Shown in pieces: positions 10,559-22,188 of a stretch of DNA of 64,000 nucleotides. The DNA is from Metallyticus violacea. Its lineage: Eukaryota > Arthropoda > Insecta > Mantodea > Metallyticidae. The notes under the pieces are model-generated. The model saw only the letters and a program-made list of their open reading frames with translations, ran no database searches and was not told the origin of the DNA. Location of the stretch: positions 1,614,501-1,678,500 of the forward strand of contig CM060831.1 in assembly GCA_030762175.1 (NCBI GenBank). The letters run 5' to 3'. The position numbers were made by a program, and so were the translations under genes. Positions within the stretch are counted from its first letter, which is position 1; each line of letters starts with the position of its first letter.

Positions 10559-10984
10559 CTGTAAATTACAAATAATACAATATTAAGTTTACAATAGTTT
10601 TTAAAAAAATGTAAACCTTAATAACATAAAAGTTTTGTAATTTGTCAATTCTTTTCTTCTTTTTATTTCCCAGTTTAAAATCCCTCATAACATTGAAGGT
10701 CCAAAGAGACTATTAACCCAGAGTTCATAATGCTTTTAGGTTACCTTTATGGAAAGAAAAAATCATACCCAGGAACTGATCTTTAAACCGTGATCTCAAT
10801 TATCAGTTCTCTTATACTGTTTTATTATCAATTATATTAGAAGGTAATGAGTATTTAATTCATTTTTCTTTGTAATACATCAGGATAAATCTAACATTGC
10901 ACATTGAACATAATACATGTCTAACACATCAACATAATTCAATTTGGAATCAAACACAGTAAAACATGCATTAATAATCTCTTC
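10559..10984. other. unannotated stretch upstream of the exon
   Basis: AT-rich, with a pyrimidine-containing tract just before the acceptor (on minus). No element recognised. Confidence 0.4.
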
Positions 10985-11914
10985 TAAGTAGGATATTTAG
11001 AACACTCTTTATGGTTTCACTTACATGACATATGTTTTGTGGAACTTTTTCCACATCATCAACTGTTAAATGACTGTTGTATCATTCGTAGATTTTTGGT
11101 AGATAGATATTGACTCTGGTGGTCTAGTGATAAATTTAAATGAAGTGCTGTCTGCTTTCGGGATATCAAAATTCATAAAGTTATAGTCATGTTTTTTATA
11201 TAACCTTTCCCATATGTTTAATTCTTTTGGAGGTTGAACAGCTTTTAATAACTTGATACCTTTTTCTCTTTCATGGTTTTCATTCCAAGAATGTGCTGCC
11301 GCAGCTGATTTTTCTATTTGTTTGTAATGGATGTTTCTCCAATGTTCCTCCAACCTAATACCTATATTTATCTTTGTCTTTCCTACATAGATTTCTTCAC
11401 AATCCTTACAATTAATCTGGTAAATACCAGATTTTTTTCTCTTTGGGCCTGAAATCTGTTTTGTTTAGTTTTAATAACTTTTTTTACACTGTATTGGTTT
11501 TGAGGTGCTAAGTTGATGTTTACTGCTTGAACATTTTTTGAAATTTCTTATTGGTTGATTGGTGGTAAGTGAACTTTTTAATTGTTTTCTCTCATGATAA
11601 ATCACTCTCAAAGTTGTTTTTTGTTTAATTCTTTTTCATTTCTGGAATCTTTTAATTTTTTGGTTAATCATCTGTTGGACCCATTGGATTTAGCTGCTTC
11701 TATTAGTGGAAATATTTATTCTTGTATTCTTCTTTATTCAGTACTATATTTATAAGTCTGTATATCATGCTGCTGAATTGTGCTTCCTTATGTGAACTTG
11801 GATTGGAACCATGGGCTTTGATATAGTTGTCTGTATGTGTGTCCTTTCTATAGATGCTAAATTCAAGTTTATTATTACATTTTATTATCTTAGATCCAAA
11901 AAAGAATACCTTAC
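10985..11914 (-). mobile_element. Penelope-like element, group G, RT tail and endonuclease
   Basis: On the minus strand, 11703-11930 gives the end of the RT (EFSIYRKDTHTDNYIKAHGS, INIVLNKEEY). 11066-11470 gives the endonuclease (remnant YVGKTK.., EEHWRNIHYKQIEKS, NENHE) and the C-terminal KFITRPPESI block. The terminal hammerhead at about 11030-11076 has lost both core elements (TTGATGA, AAAAC). Several frame breaks. The RT end abuts a LINE tail near 11915. Confidence 0.75.
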
Positions 11915-11941
11915 TTTTTTGTTTTAACAAAGTCTATTGTA
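11915..11941 (+). mobile_element. LINE 3'-end fragment, left part
   Basis: TTTTTTGTTTTAACAAAGTC.. matches the 3' end of the LINE ending at 9839. It is interrupted by the mini-PLE and resumes at 12231. Confidence 0.55.
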
Positions 11942-12013
11942 TTAATGGATATCATTGTATGATTAGTTGAACTACACACTCTTAAAGCTTCACTTACTTT
12001 TCATAAATGTATG

Positions 12014-12049
12014 GAACCGGTTTCGAGAACATTTTGTTCCCATCTTCAG
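12014..12049 (-). ncRNA. hammerhead ribozyme, left arm of mini-PLE, intact core
   Basis: Identical to the motif at 12079-12114, on the opposite strand: CTGAAGA, stem II GGGAAC/GTTCTC with an AAAAT loop, GAAAC-CGGTT. Confidence 0.7.
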
Positions 12050-12078
12050 CCATGCTAAGGTTCAACTGTCGGATCATT

Positions 12079-12114
12079 CTGAAGATGGGAACAAAATGTT
12101 CTCGAAACCGGTTC
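12079..12114 (+). ncRNA. hammerhead ribozyme, right arm of mini-PLE, intact core
   Basis: CTGAAGA, six-pair stem II (GGGAAC with GTTCTC), GAAAC-CGGTT, stem III palindrome ACCGGT. I see no convincing stem I in cis, so activity would rely on tertiary contacts, a dimer or a partner copy. Confidence 0.7.
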
Positions 12115-12230
12115 CATACATTTATGAAAAGTAAGTGAAGCTTTAAGAGTGTGTAGTTCAACTAATCATACAATGATATCCATTAATATGATTGGCTTCA
12201 CTGTGTTAAGTTCCAATTTTACATTTAAGT

Positions 12231-12273
12231 AAAGTCTATTGTAATTACCAAATGATGCAAATGGTGAATAAAC

Positions 12274-12322
<49 letters not shown>
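12231..12322 (+). mobile_element. LINE 3'-end fragment, right part, with (ATT)n tail
   Basis: AATTACCAAATGATGCAAAT.. GGTGAATAAAC followed by about 16 ATT units (12274-12322). Same 3' terminus as the LINE ending at 9899. Confidence 0.7.
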
Positions 12323-12324
<2 letters not shown>

Positions 12325-13039
12325 TCAGTTTATATGAATAATCCAACAGTCATTTAACAGCTGATGATGTGCAAAAAGTTAATGAGTTGCTGTTCCGTAT
12401 ATTAAAACACTGAACCAACATCCCTGAGTAACGTTGATAGATATTTATAAGCATTTAGAAGATATTGACAGTGAAGCAATGAAATCTCTTCATTCCCAAA
12501 AAGTCCTCATTTGAAAACTTGTAAGTGAAGTTCATGTCAATATTTAAAAATATTTAGTTTTAAAACCTTGGTATGTTTGTATTTACAAGTAGATTCCTGC
12601 AATGATTAGAAAGTGTTTCCAACAATTAGTTCATTTTTTTAAATGTAACAATGCCTTCTGATATTAAGAAAACAAAACTACATTGATATATTTGCATAAT
12701 TCTAATGCAATCAGTTAATGAAATGTTATTTTGAATCTTTGAATTGTCACAATTAGTAGGTATACAGCATTAGTTAAAGTCCCATACCACGTGGAAGCAT
12801 GTGCTTCAGTAATATGAAACTCTTGAATGTGGGGATAGCTGTATACAAAGAATTCAAAAAATGACATTATCAACTTTTTTCTACTTCCAGTTTAACCAGA
12901 AGTTAGTCCAACTCTCTTATTTTAAATGGAATACTCTATATATTTTTACATTCTCGAATAATGCTCATAAAGAACTTTTCAAAAAGTAACCACACTAGAT
13001 ACTTGGTTAAAAACTTTTGTTGCTAAATCTAGAAAACAA
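12323..13039. other. PLE G terminus remnant, then unannotated sequence
   Basis: 12343-12390 (CAGTCATTTAACAG-CTGATGA-TGTGCAAAAAGTTAATGAG) is a decayed group G terminus. The CTGATGA half of the hammerhead is kept and the GAAAC half is lost. From 12400 to 13039 nothing was recognised. Confidence 0.45.
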
Positions 13040-13795
13040 AAAAGTGTAACAAATAATAAAATGCTCCTTCCTTAACAAAAACAAAACAAAGTTAGCTCAA
13101 TGTCTAAATTCTGTGTTCAAGCCGGTAGCCCTCAGTTGCATGACAATGTGCCAGTTGATCATACAAACCATTTAAGGAATTACTTAACCAGGCTTTAGGG
13201 ATGTCTTGCACCACTTCTATTATTTGATACTGATATTTGATCTTCCAAGTTAACAGGTCTCTCTTGATATACTACTGACTTCAAATAATCCCACAAAAGA
13301 AAGTTCAAAGGCAACAAATATGGCTTTTATTCGCCACTCTATGTGACCTCTTCTACCTATCCATCTTTGTGTAAAAACCTGGTCCAAGTGTTGATGAACA
13401 TTCTGTCCATAGTAAGCTGGAGCTCAATCTTGTTGGAAATAGATGTCATCTCTTGTTAGCCCACTGTTGGCTAGATTTGGAAACAAATTTGCGATATCTG
13501 GTACTAAGTGATTTCAAAGCAAATCCAAATATATATTAACATTTAGCATTTCTCTACAGAAGAAAGACCAATGATATTATCACCAACAATGCCAGCCCAT
13601 ATATTCATTTTGGATACTCAAGTGATTCTCTTCCATCCAATATGGATTTACACCTGACCAATATTGGTGGTTCTTTCAGGCAGAATGTGGCTTTATCTGA
13701 TAATAAAATTTGTTTTAAGAAAAACTGAATTGTTGTTAATGTTCTCCGTCATTAATTGCATTAACATGCATTTTTCTGTCAGGATCATCCTCTGA
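13040..13795 (-). pseudogene. Tc1/mariner-superfamily (DDE_3 type) transposase, degraded
   Basis: Read on minus, in order: ILLSDKATF (ILFTDEATF block), IYGLALLVIISL (N-WAGIVGDNLIG block), DIYFQQD-APAYYGQNVHQHLD (IFQQDGAPPHY, second Asp), RWIGRRGHIEWR, then a decayed DFFLWGYLKS block (LWDYLKSVVYQERPVNLEDQ) and LAHCHATEGYRLEH at the C-terminus. This order and wording is that of the long-spaced DDE transposases common in insects. Many frameshifts and stops. Confidence 0.7.
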
Positions 13796-13847
13796 AAGGT
13801 TTAAGAAGGGGAGGGATTTAGAGATAGTGTCCAATGTGTAGAATGAA

Positions 13848-14060
13848 AGATGATTATTCGCATAATTAATATTATTGTATGACTGAGTCGAACTACACAC
13901 TTATTTTATATTTAGAACATGTTTTGCAAACCATCATCTGCATCCTCAAATAACTGTCAACTGCTGGAAAATTCACAGTGTTCCTTTGGGGATGTATATT
14001 CTGCTCTGGTGGAGATGTGATGAACTTAAAGTTGAACGTTCCTGTTTTGATGTCTTTTGT
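13848..14060 (-). mobile_element. PLE terminus remnant (A/G-like)
   Basis: ATTGTATGACTGAGTCGAAC and the CTCTGGTGGAGATGTGATGAAC box match the ends of group A copies at 65-240. The ribozyme region (about 13915-13950) is too altered to fold: the core reads GATGATGG and CAAAAC. Confidence 0.6.
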
Positions 14061-14279
14061 ATTGGATATACTGGAGTAGGTTATATAAACACTGATAGTG
14101 ATTGTGACTACACTGATAGTGGATTTATACTTTGGTATGATGAAATTTTGATGTGAAGCTATATTGCACTGCAGTCAAACTTTGTTTTAGAAATTTAGAA
14201 AACCATTTTATAATGTTTCCTTTTAAGTTGAATTCTTTTATTTTGTGGATAAGTTTGAATCTCAAAATGGAATCATATG

Positions 14280-14950
14280 CACCTGAAATCAGTGAAAACA
14301 GCTAGGGTGCTCTTGTGTTTACTGAATGATGTCTTGTGTTAATTTGGTGAGTTGGTTCAAAGTTGATCAGTTGTTGCAGAAACCTGCTTATTCTTCTGGT
14401 TATATCTTTTGATTTTCTGAGATACCAGCTCAATTGAGCTGAACCTAGGTTTCCAAATTTTAAGATTGGTATGATGGTGCCTTTCCAGTCTAATGGAAGG
14501 GTGGTGTTTGTTTTCAGAGAATGTTGTAAATAGTTAACAGAATTTTCAGTGTTTTGTAACAAAGATGCTTAATGAAATTGATGAAAATCCTATTGGTACT
14601 TTTTAATAGTCTGATAGTTTCTCTTAGTTTATCAATGGAGAAATCTTGGTAGATTTTTTCTGAGATGGAAGGTTTTTTTTTTTTTTTTGGGGGGGTGTGC
14701 TTTACTTAATTTGTGAGAGTTAATGAAGGAGCTGTAATGGCTAGCTATTCTCTCATTGTAAATGATTTCTTTATTATTTATTGTGTGTTTGTATTCTTTA
14801 ACTTCTCTGTTTTGTTCAATGGTATATTTACTAAATTATGTAATTTCTAGAATGTTATTGCTTTGTGGGCTTCAGGATTAAACTTTAATGTAGTTATTTG
14901 TATAATATTTTTCCTACAGATACAATGATTTAGCTTTGTTATATTTTTTT
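14280..14950 (-). pseudogene. LINE reverse-transcriptase fragment
   Basis: The minus frame 14302-14562 contains LPLDWKGTIIPILKFGNLGS and YLRKSKDITRRISRF. It resembles the P--WK-A-IIPI-KPG----NPSSYRPIS start of non-LTR RTs, then HQINTRHHSVNTRA for the H-FGFR-GHST block. No further RT motifs could be assembled. Poly-T and poly-G runs at 14672-14694. Confidence 0.45.
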
Positions 14951-15299
14951 ATGTCTTAATCTAAACACAGAAATGAATTGTCATTTCTGTTTTCACAAAG
15001 AATTTTATTCTTTTATAGCATGAGTACTGATGGGTATGTTTAAACTGAAGATCATCTTTGAGAGTGAAAGAGTAGTTTTGTGTTAAGTTGCACATAATTA
15101 ATGCAATTTTATAGCCAAGTTATTTTAGAATATTATTAAGGAAAAATTATATTTTATATCAAAGAGAAAGCAATATCCAGATAATAAATTTAAAGTTTGT
15201 ATTATTTCAAAATTCTTTTCATTTCAGCCAATTTTATTAAATGTATGAATGAGTCAAATCTATTATATTATAATATGTTGAGTTGAAATATGCTATTTA

Positions 15300-16365
15300 A
15301 GAGGTCAAATTTTGAAGGGGGGAAAAAAAGCTAATTTTAGTTTTTTGCTCCAAATAATTATTTGCATTTTTCTGCCTAATTTAGTATACAATTTATTGAA
15401 AAATTCCAAATTTGTGCTTTTAATTATGTAATGTGTTTTGTGTGTCAAACTACATTTTTAATACCCTGTACTATTGCATAAAATTGAAAATATATCAGAA
15501 ACTATTTGTTATGGAAGACTTTGGTTTGATGTATTTTATAGGTAAATTACCATTTCAAATGTCAATAACAGTAATGGCTGCTTGAGCAATGGCCCTGTGA
15601 AGCAATTGGAAAGCTTGGTGTTTATTTTTGGCTTTATAAACTATACATCCCAGTTAAATGCTGGCATTTTAAAAAAAAATTATGCATTGCTCATATTCTC
15701 TCCGTTGATACTTTTGGAGAATTTCTCGTTTCATTTGGATTTAGGGTTGTACATTCCAAAATTTTTAAAATAGTCTAATAATAAACATAACATTACTGAA
15801 ACAATAAAATGGCCGATGTACTAACAGTGAAGGAGTAATTTTTAACATGAATATTAAATGTAATTTCCTTTATTGCAGTGATACTCTACTTCTTTGGATA
15901 GTTTTCCTGAAGGTCTGCAGCTGTAGTCCCATTTTTAGTTGATAAAAAAGTTGACTAGTCTGCTTTCGAAACAGCTAGAAGTCAGAATATGGTGGATGCA
16001 TTTATAATTTATAGTTAAAATCTCTTAATTTTTGTATCACTAAAACAATTTTATGAGCAGTCATAAGATAAGATCAGAAGTCAAATTTTTGAAAAGAAAA
16101 TAGAGGAGAAAAAATGTTAGTTTTATTTTTGTTCTAAATAACTACTGGATTTTTCTGTTTAATTTGGTATATAACTTATTAAAAATTCCAATTGTAAGTG
16201 TTTTTAATTACTTAATGTGTAAAATTACTTTTTTTAATACTCCAAACTATTGCATAAAAACGAAACTATCTGTGAAACCATTTTGTTATAGAAGGTTGTG
16301 GTTTGATGTATTTTGTACGTAAGTTACTCTTTCAAATTTCAATAACAATAATGGCTGCTTGTGTA
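15300..16365. repeat. diverged direct repeat pair, about 785 bp apart
   Basis: 15300-15595 and 16083-16365 align along their length: GTCAAATTTTGAAGG / GTCAAATTTTTGAAAAG, GGTTTGATGTATTTT in both, CAATAACAGTAATGGCTGCT / CAATAACAATAATGGCTGCT. This looks like an old tandem duplication of an unknown non-coding segment. Confidence 0.6.
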
Positions 16366-19300
16366 TTTTATTTTGAAGTAATTGGAAAGTTCATCCAAGT
16401 TTTCGTTCCTAAATACATGCCTAGGTCCACTAGGGTTTATAAAACATTTAAAAACAAAGGAAATAGGTATTATAAAACGTTAATAGTGATAATGAAAATA
16501 ATAGGCCCATTTCTGAAGAGAATAATTGACTGAATGATAAACCAATTACTTACACTCCCCATAGTGCTTCCGAGAAAAAGATATTTGGTAATCATATGAA
16601 AGATATTGAAAACAACAAAGGATATATTATAGTGATTGACTTGAATATTTTAATTACAGTGTTGAGTGAAACTGTCTCCTGTAATATGTGTGGTGATAAA
16701 ATAACTTTGTGTGAAGATGCTGGTGCAAGAAATAGATTAGTATGTAAATTGACAATTAATTGTATTAACTATAACGCTCTTTTAGTCATAAGTGAAAAAT
16801 GCACACCATATGTACCTTTTTCTCATAAACTAATGAGGATAGAAGCATGAAATTTTTACAAATGATCTAAATAATTACATTCATTGCTGATGTCTAGTTT
16901 CAGGTCATTTGCATAAGAACTTTTTACATGAATATTAATATAATTTTATTTTTATAAAAAAGGAGTCTGTTACAAAAAAAATACTTATTATATTTATTAA
17001 GTAAATTCTCCAAACTAGAGCTCTGAACTTATAATGTAATGAAAAATAAGCAGTAAAAGTTTCACTGAGGTATCTCTAATACTTTCTGAGAAAAAGGTAC
17101 ATCAAAATGAATAAATTCGCACTAGTAATATGGGCCTCTGAGCTCACTTAAATCATATGACATAAATATAAATATACACATATATTTTTTGTTAAAAAAT
17201 ATGAATGAAAAACAGAAATTTTTATGCCAATCTATTTAAGCTAGCAGTACAAAGTAATTACTCCAGAAATGTTCAATGGACAATGTACCAATAAATATTT
17301 TTTTTAATGTCTATTGCAGAAGTTCCCAAACTGTGAGTCAGGATCCCCATGGGTGGATATGGGAAAAATACTTTCATTTAAGAATTTATCCATTTTCATG
17401 TTCGTTCTTATTAAGATTGTTTAACTAATTGTTGCATTATAATTATTTTGACCAGTTATACAGCAGCACGACAATGGCTATTGTGATCGAATAGATGTCA
17501 CATTGTTGAAGCATGTGCGTGAACTTGCAATTTAATTATTACTAAGCAGTGAAGTGAATGGAGGAGTCACCAATAATTTCATTTCAAGGGGGTCATGCAT
17601 GCAAGAAATTTTGGAACCATTGCTCTAGTTATTCAGTTGTATTCTACTGCATATATAAAACAAAAACATTTTTAATGTATTTTTCACTTTTCTTTTGAAA
17701 AACCTCTCCTATTTTCCCATTCCTTCACATGGATTCATTATTTTAAACACAACAACATGAAAAGTAGAGGAATTACTGCACAGAGTTATTCTAAAAGGAA
17801 CAAAGATATTTAAATATGTATCATTTAATAAAATATATGCTCAAATATAATTTTGTGTAATGTATTGGTATAGAAATGTGGTTGAAGAACATAAATAGTT
17901 GTAGTTTTTAATGGATGAGTATTGTATATAAGGTAATAAAACAAAACAAAACTGTTAACTATTTGCAACTTTTATTTTGAAAAAAATCAGTTTTCCTCCT
18001 TCCTTCAAATGGATTCAATATATTAAATACTATAGCAGAACAAAATAAAAAAATTATTACAGAAGGTTATATTAAAAGAAATTTAAAATATTTAAGTACA
18101 TATAACTTATTTAAGCTTTGTTCAAATATAATCAAATTACAATAAAAAAATCTGAAACATTTAAGAGGGAGAGCAAATGCAATGGGAAAATACTGGATCG
18201 TGGAAGGACAGTATCCTCTTAAATCCACTGAGCACACATGCATGAAAGAGATACTGCACCATGAAAAGACATTATGGTAAGGTGACTGGACATCCCACAT
18301 TAGCCGGGACAGTCATTGTTTTAAAAGTAAAACTGAAAGCCAAAATTTCCCTAACGACTTACAAAGATAAAATGCTGCTACAATAGTTCTGATAATGTAC
18401 TGCTTATTATATGTTTCATGAAGATCACCAGCAACTGACAAAGCAAAGCTTTGTTTATATTATTGGTATATAACTGCAACAATGTTGGGTATTGCTTGGG
18501 AAGTAAAATAATTTATTCATGTATCAGACAAATGAAATCCACTGCTCTGCACTCTCTATAGTAAGATGCCAACTAACTAAGCATAATCACTCTGTTTTAT
18601 ATGAATGCTACTAACAATATTGAAAAGTGCAAATGCATATGCTTCAATCAAAAGAAATTCATTACAGTTGTGACTCTGGTAGAAGACAGTATTGTATTCT
18701 GGATTTGTGAAATACTAAAATACAGTGTACTTTTGTAAACTGTGAGTGCTAAAATGCTTTAAAATAATTGTCACCACCAAAAAGGAAGTGTGTCTTTAAT
18801 AGTGACCTACAGAAGGAATATCCATACATTAAAAAAACAATTTCTGACACAGATGTTCAATTAAATAAATGTGCATATACTGTTAGTATAAGCCATGGAG
18901 ACGATTGAACATATCACAACATATAAACAGTGAAAAACATAAAAGAATGGTGTGCGTCATCTTCTAGTACTATTCAGGTGACTGCTGAAGTCCTTACTAT
19001 TGATATTGAAGGCATTGTTTCTAAAATATATTCTTTTTTCTAAATATATGCTGAAAGTCTTAAGGAATTTTTGTAAATTTGTAGACCAGGAGTACAAACA
19101 AGTTTTGGAGTACAGCAAAACAAGGTGACTTGCTTTACTCCCTGCGGTTGAACATCTTCTATGTTTGTTCCTCTGAAATCATATTTTGAATCCAAAATAA
19201 ATGTTCATTTCTTTTCAAATACTTTATCAGAAGCACGACTACACTTTCTTTACAACCAAGCATCAACTTTTCACTCTGAAGTTCGAAGAGTAGAGGGTCA

Positions 19301-20640
19301 ATCACAGATTTTAAGGTAATTTCTATGTTAAGTGATTTAAAAACTAATGTAGTTTCCAAGGGTGAAGATTGCTTCATAGCATCAGCTCAGATCAATTCTT
19401 GGTAAATAGGAAAAGCAGTGTTTATCATCAGAGATTGCAGAGACAGTATGTTTATACATTTTATCAAACTGCAAATAAATGGATTGAACCTATTGAGAGT
19501 TTGCAGGAACTACAGTTGGGTAGCACTTAAGGCAGGGATACCCCAGTGGAGGTATATACAAAAGGTTGAAGATTTGATTCATAAAGTGGCTCCTTCATCT
19601 ATAATAAATTGTACAGGTTTAAATGATGATTATGTGCATAATATAAAAATATTGGAAAAAAGGAAGCTGGAAAGAACATCACATTGCGATTGTAGGGGTA
19701 GAAATTATTTCACATTTTAACATGAATAATGTGCCTTATTCCAATCTTCTTTAAATATTGGAATTTCTTCTTTGTTTACCTGGAACTAATGCCCCTATAC
19801 TGAAGAGTGTTTTCTTACATGAATGGTTAGTGGATAAGAATGCTCTTTCAAACTTTGAAAGCTATGTTGATTAATATGGTGAACTTTAATCAGACTTATG
19901 TAATTTTTTATAAAATGCTGTCTGATAATAAGGACTTACTAAAGATGGCCCATTCATCAGCAAAATATCAATGAATGCTGCATTAATAAATTCTACAGAA
20001 TGTTTCACTGAAGTGAATTCAATACTACTGCATCATGTAAGTTACTCAGTAATTTTTTGTTTGTTAGTTTCCAAGCCTAAGTATTTATGGCAAAACAATT
20101 TTTGGCTCCTTCTTTTGCCCTTTTTTATTGAGACAAATACTAAAATATTCCATTTTCTTGTTTTAGGAACATGGAAACCGTAAATTATTAACTATCTATG
20201 GCCAATATACCGCTAAATTTAAAATGTCTAGTTCGGTGCCAAGTCACTAGAAGAGCTATTGCAGTTTCCTGCTTCCGTATTTTAATTTGTGCAATACACT
20301 TCTGTTATTACTGTTTTGTGAAACCGGCTAATTCAGATTCGCACGGTCTTTCGCTTGTATGCTGTCTATATACCTTTATTCCATTGCGCTGAAAATCGTT
20401 GCACATAGTATAGGACGATAGCAATTAATGATTAACAAAGAATGCCTAACCCCTGCAAAGCTTTTATACTTTTTATTTCAATTCTAATACACTATTTACA
20501 ATAAAAAGAAAATGATCATACCAACCACTAACAAGAATGAAATACTGCTAAACGCTCCTCTGAATATTTTTAACTTGATGCCAGTTTAAGTTCTTCGTTC
20601 AGTTAGTTTGGTATTTGTACCTCTGATCCTACTACAGAAC
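16366..20640. other. long AT-rich stretch without recognised genes
   Basis: Only short chance frames, none with recognisable domains. One older direct repeat pair is visible: 17695-17860 and 17985-18150 (CTTCACATGGATTCATTATTT / CTTCAAATGGATTCAATATAT, shared downstream blocks). Possibly the 5' intron or upstream flank of the gene starting at 10553. Confidence 0.45.
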
Positions 20641-20950
20641 TTAACCTTACAGATTACACAGTGCACTCATCAACTTGCCCGTACACGCAGGAAAAAAACT
20701 CGCTACTGCTTGCTGGCCACTTGACGTTAGCCCCTGAACGAATGCACGCTTTTGCTACTGGAGGAATCTCTTGCTGCTCGAGCTGCTCTTGCTGCTAGTC
20801 TGTATTATTTGGCGGGTGAAATATTGTAACGGTGCGAATTGGCTCTTATTCCAATTGGCAAGTAATTCAACAGACGCACACTAACCATTAGGACGTTATT
20901 AAGCTGGTGAAATATTCTCAGCTGACAGCGGAGAGAGCGCAACTGCTGTT
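20640..20950 (-). promoter_or_regulatory. CpG-bearing tract, candidate promoter / non-coding first exon
   Basis: GC and CpG content rise abruptly relative to the window (GCAGCTCGAGCAGCAAGAG on minus, many CGs). On the minus strand the sequence ends in a plausible donor, CT-GTAAGGTTAAG (about 20652-20642). A non-coding exon is needed upstream of the start codon at 10553, and this is the only promoter-like tract on that side. There is no TATA box I can defend and no transcript evidence. It could instead be an unrelated GC-rich repeat. Confidence 0.3.
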
Positions 20951-21640
20951 TGTTTGCGTGGCAACTGGTTAACAGGACCGCCAAGGGTGGCCGAGGTTGT
21001 TAAAGCGCAGACTCGTGAGCGGGAGGTTTGGGGTTTTATTCCCACCAGGATCGTCTTCTCTGGCTGGGGTTTTTTTTTTTTTTTTTTCAGTCCTCATAAA
21101 TGGCAAATGCCGGGGAGGTACTCTAAAGGCCTGGAACGTTTCCTTAAAAAAATATCCTTTCCTAATTTATCATTTCATCTCATTAGTAAAAACGGGCGTT
21201 AAACACAATTAAAAACCTTGCTTGTAACAGTGTAAACGTTGCATGTATTATTTTTTGTTAAACGTAATGTAATCTATGCGTTGTCCTCGTAAATATACAT
21301 TGAAGGAATTGTTAGGCAGGTGAAATATTGTAACGGTGGGAAATCTCCTCTTATTGGAATTCGCATTTAATTCATACATACACACACACTCACTAATCCT
21401 AACTTCGGGTTAATCTTAGAAACCGGTGGACCCAGTAATTTGCTGCGGCCTGACGGCCTATGCTCGCCTCCTTTTGGTAAAAATAAATTGATAGGGGCGG
21501 GTAAATCACTGTAATGGTGGCAAAATATCCTCTGATTCCAGCAGGGGAAAAAATCGTAAATTTCAATTTATAGCGCATTGTGTGCTTGGTACTATGTTAG
21601 CGAGTAAATCATTGTAATGGTGGCATATCTCCTTTAATCG
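20815..21640 (+). repeat. four spaced copies of a roughly 40-bp motif
   Basis: Copies at 20815-20852, 21319-21357, 21499-21540 and 21603-21640 share GTGAAATATTGTAACGGTG / GTAAATCATTGTAATGGTGG followed by (A)AATCTCCTCTTATT-like sequence. Spacing is irregular (504, 180, 104 bp), so this is not a simple tandem array. They lie beside the CpG-bearing tract. Confidence 0.6.
20980..21215 (+). mobile_element. tRNA-derived SINE, family 1
   Basis: GGTGGCCGAGGTTGTTAAAG is a Ser-tRNA-like A box. The B box is degraded (GGTTTTATTCC for GGTTCGAATCC). The body contains a long T run, CAGTCCTCATAAATGGCAAA and ATGCCGGGGAGGTA, and it ends AAAACGGGCGTTAAACAC. The same body occurs at 22189-22481, 22590-22857 and 45738-46015. 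Confidence 0.8.
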
Positions 21641-21728
21641 TGCAGGGGGGGAAAAAAAGCATTTGAATGCAAAGATTCGAAACCACTATCTTCACAACTA
21701 TAGCACGAAGCTCTGACCTGCTTTCAGG

Positions 21729-22085
21729 AAAAAGGCAGGTATTTATAAGATAACTTGTGCAGAATGTGATAAGATTTATATTGGAAAAACAAAAAGGAAT
21801 ATAGGCACACGTTTAAAAGAACATTTTAGGAACATAAAATACAAACAGATGGAAAAGTCAGCTGTAGCATATCATTTTTGGACAGAAAATCACGACATAA
21901 TTAAAAAAGTAGAATTGTTAAAAGCAGTACAGGGATCTACAGAATTGGCTACATGGGAAAAAATTCACATTTACAAACATCGAGATTGTGTAATGAACTT
22001 TGACGTTCCGGAAGAAGGAAACACAAACTTTAGTTTCATCAAGGTGCCACCAGGGCAAAACCGTACATCTACAGGTCCAATCTAG
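21729..22085 (+). CDS. PLE GIY-YIG endonuclease domain, open but N-terminally truncated
   Basis: About 118 codons without interruption: KAGIYKITCAECDKIYIGKT (GIY and YIG motifs 12 residues apart), RLKEHFRNIKYKQMEKSAVA (catalytic-type Arg and Glu/His region), HFWTENHDI, TWEKIHIYKHRDCVMNFD, stop TAG. In PLEs this domain nicks target DNA for target-primed reverse transcription. No RT is attached, so it is a relic, but the least damaged endonuclease of its group here. Confidence 0.7.
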   Translation, partial: KKAGIYKITCAECDKIYIGKTKRNIGTRLKEHFRNIKYKQMEKSAVAYHFWTENHDIIKKVELLKAVQGSTELATWEKIHIYKHRDCVMNFDVPEEGNTNFSFIKVPPGQNRTSTGPI

Positions 22086-22188
22086 TCTCCAATCAAGTCA
22101 TCCCGTGGCCGAGGATTATTACTAACGTGTTTGAAACATGAACCACATTTTATGACAAGTTGACAAATAAGTGAAGCGTTAAGTGTGT

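Larger units (their letters stand above)
11942..12230. mobile_element. coding-free double-hammerhead mini-PLE (289 bp)
   Basis: Two perfect inverted arms of about 109 bp (11941-12049 and 12079-12187) flank a 29-bp spacer. A 43-bp asymmetric tail (TTGGCTTCACTGTGTTAAG..) lies on the right. Each arm ends in a hammerhead, so one ribozyme is present on each strand. The unit is bounded by an exact 13-bp TSD, AAAGTCTATTGTA (11929-11941 and 12231-12243), and interrupts a LINE tail. It carries no RT or endonuclease sequence, so it must have been mobilised in trans if it moved in this form. Arm identity indicates a young insertion or recent conversion. Confidence 0.85.

Noticed and set aside
16303..16850. 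Two plus-strand open frames (76 and 84 codons)
   Set aside because: The first lies in the second copy of a direct repeat whose first copy does not keep the frame, so coding constraint is absent.
19418..19720. 100-codon plus-strand open frame in the AT-rich zone
   Set aside because: No known domain, no convincing promoter or splice sites; neighbours are equally random frames.
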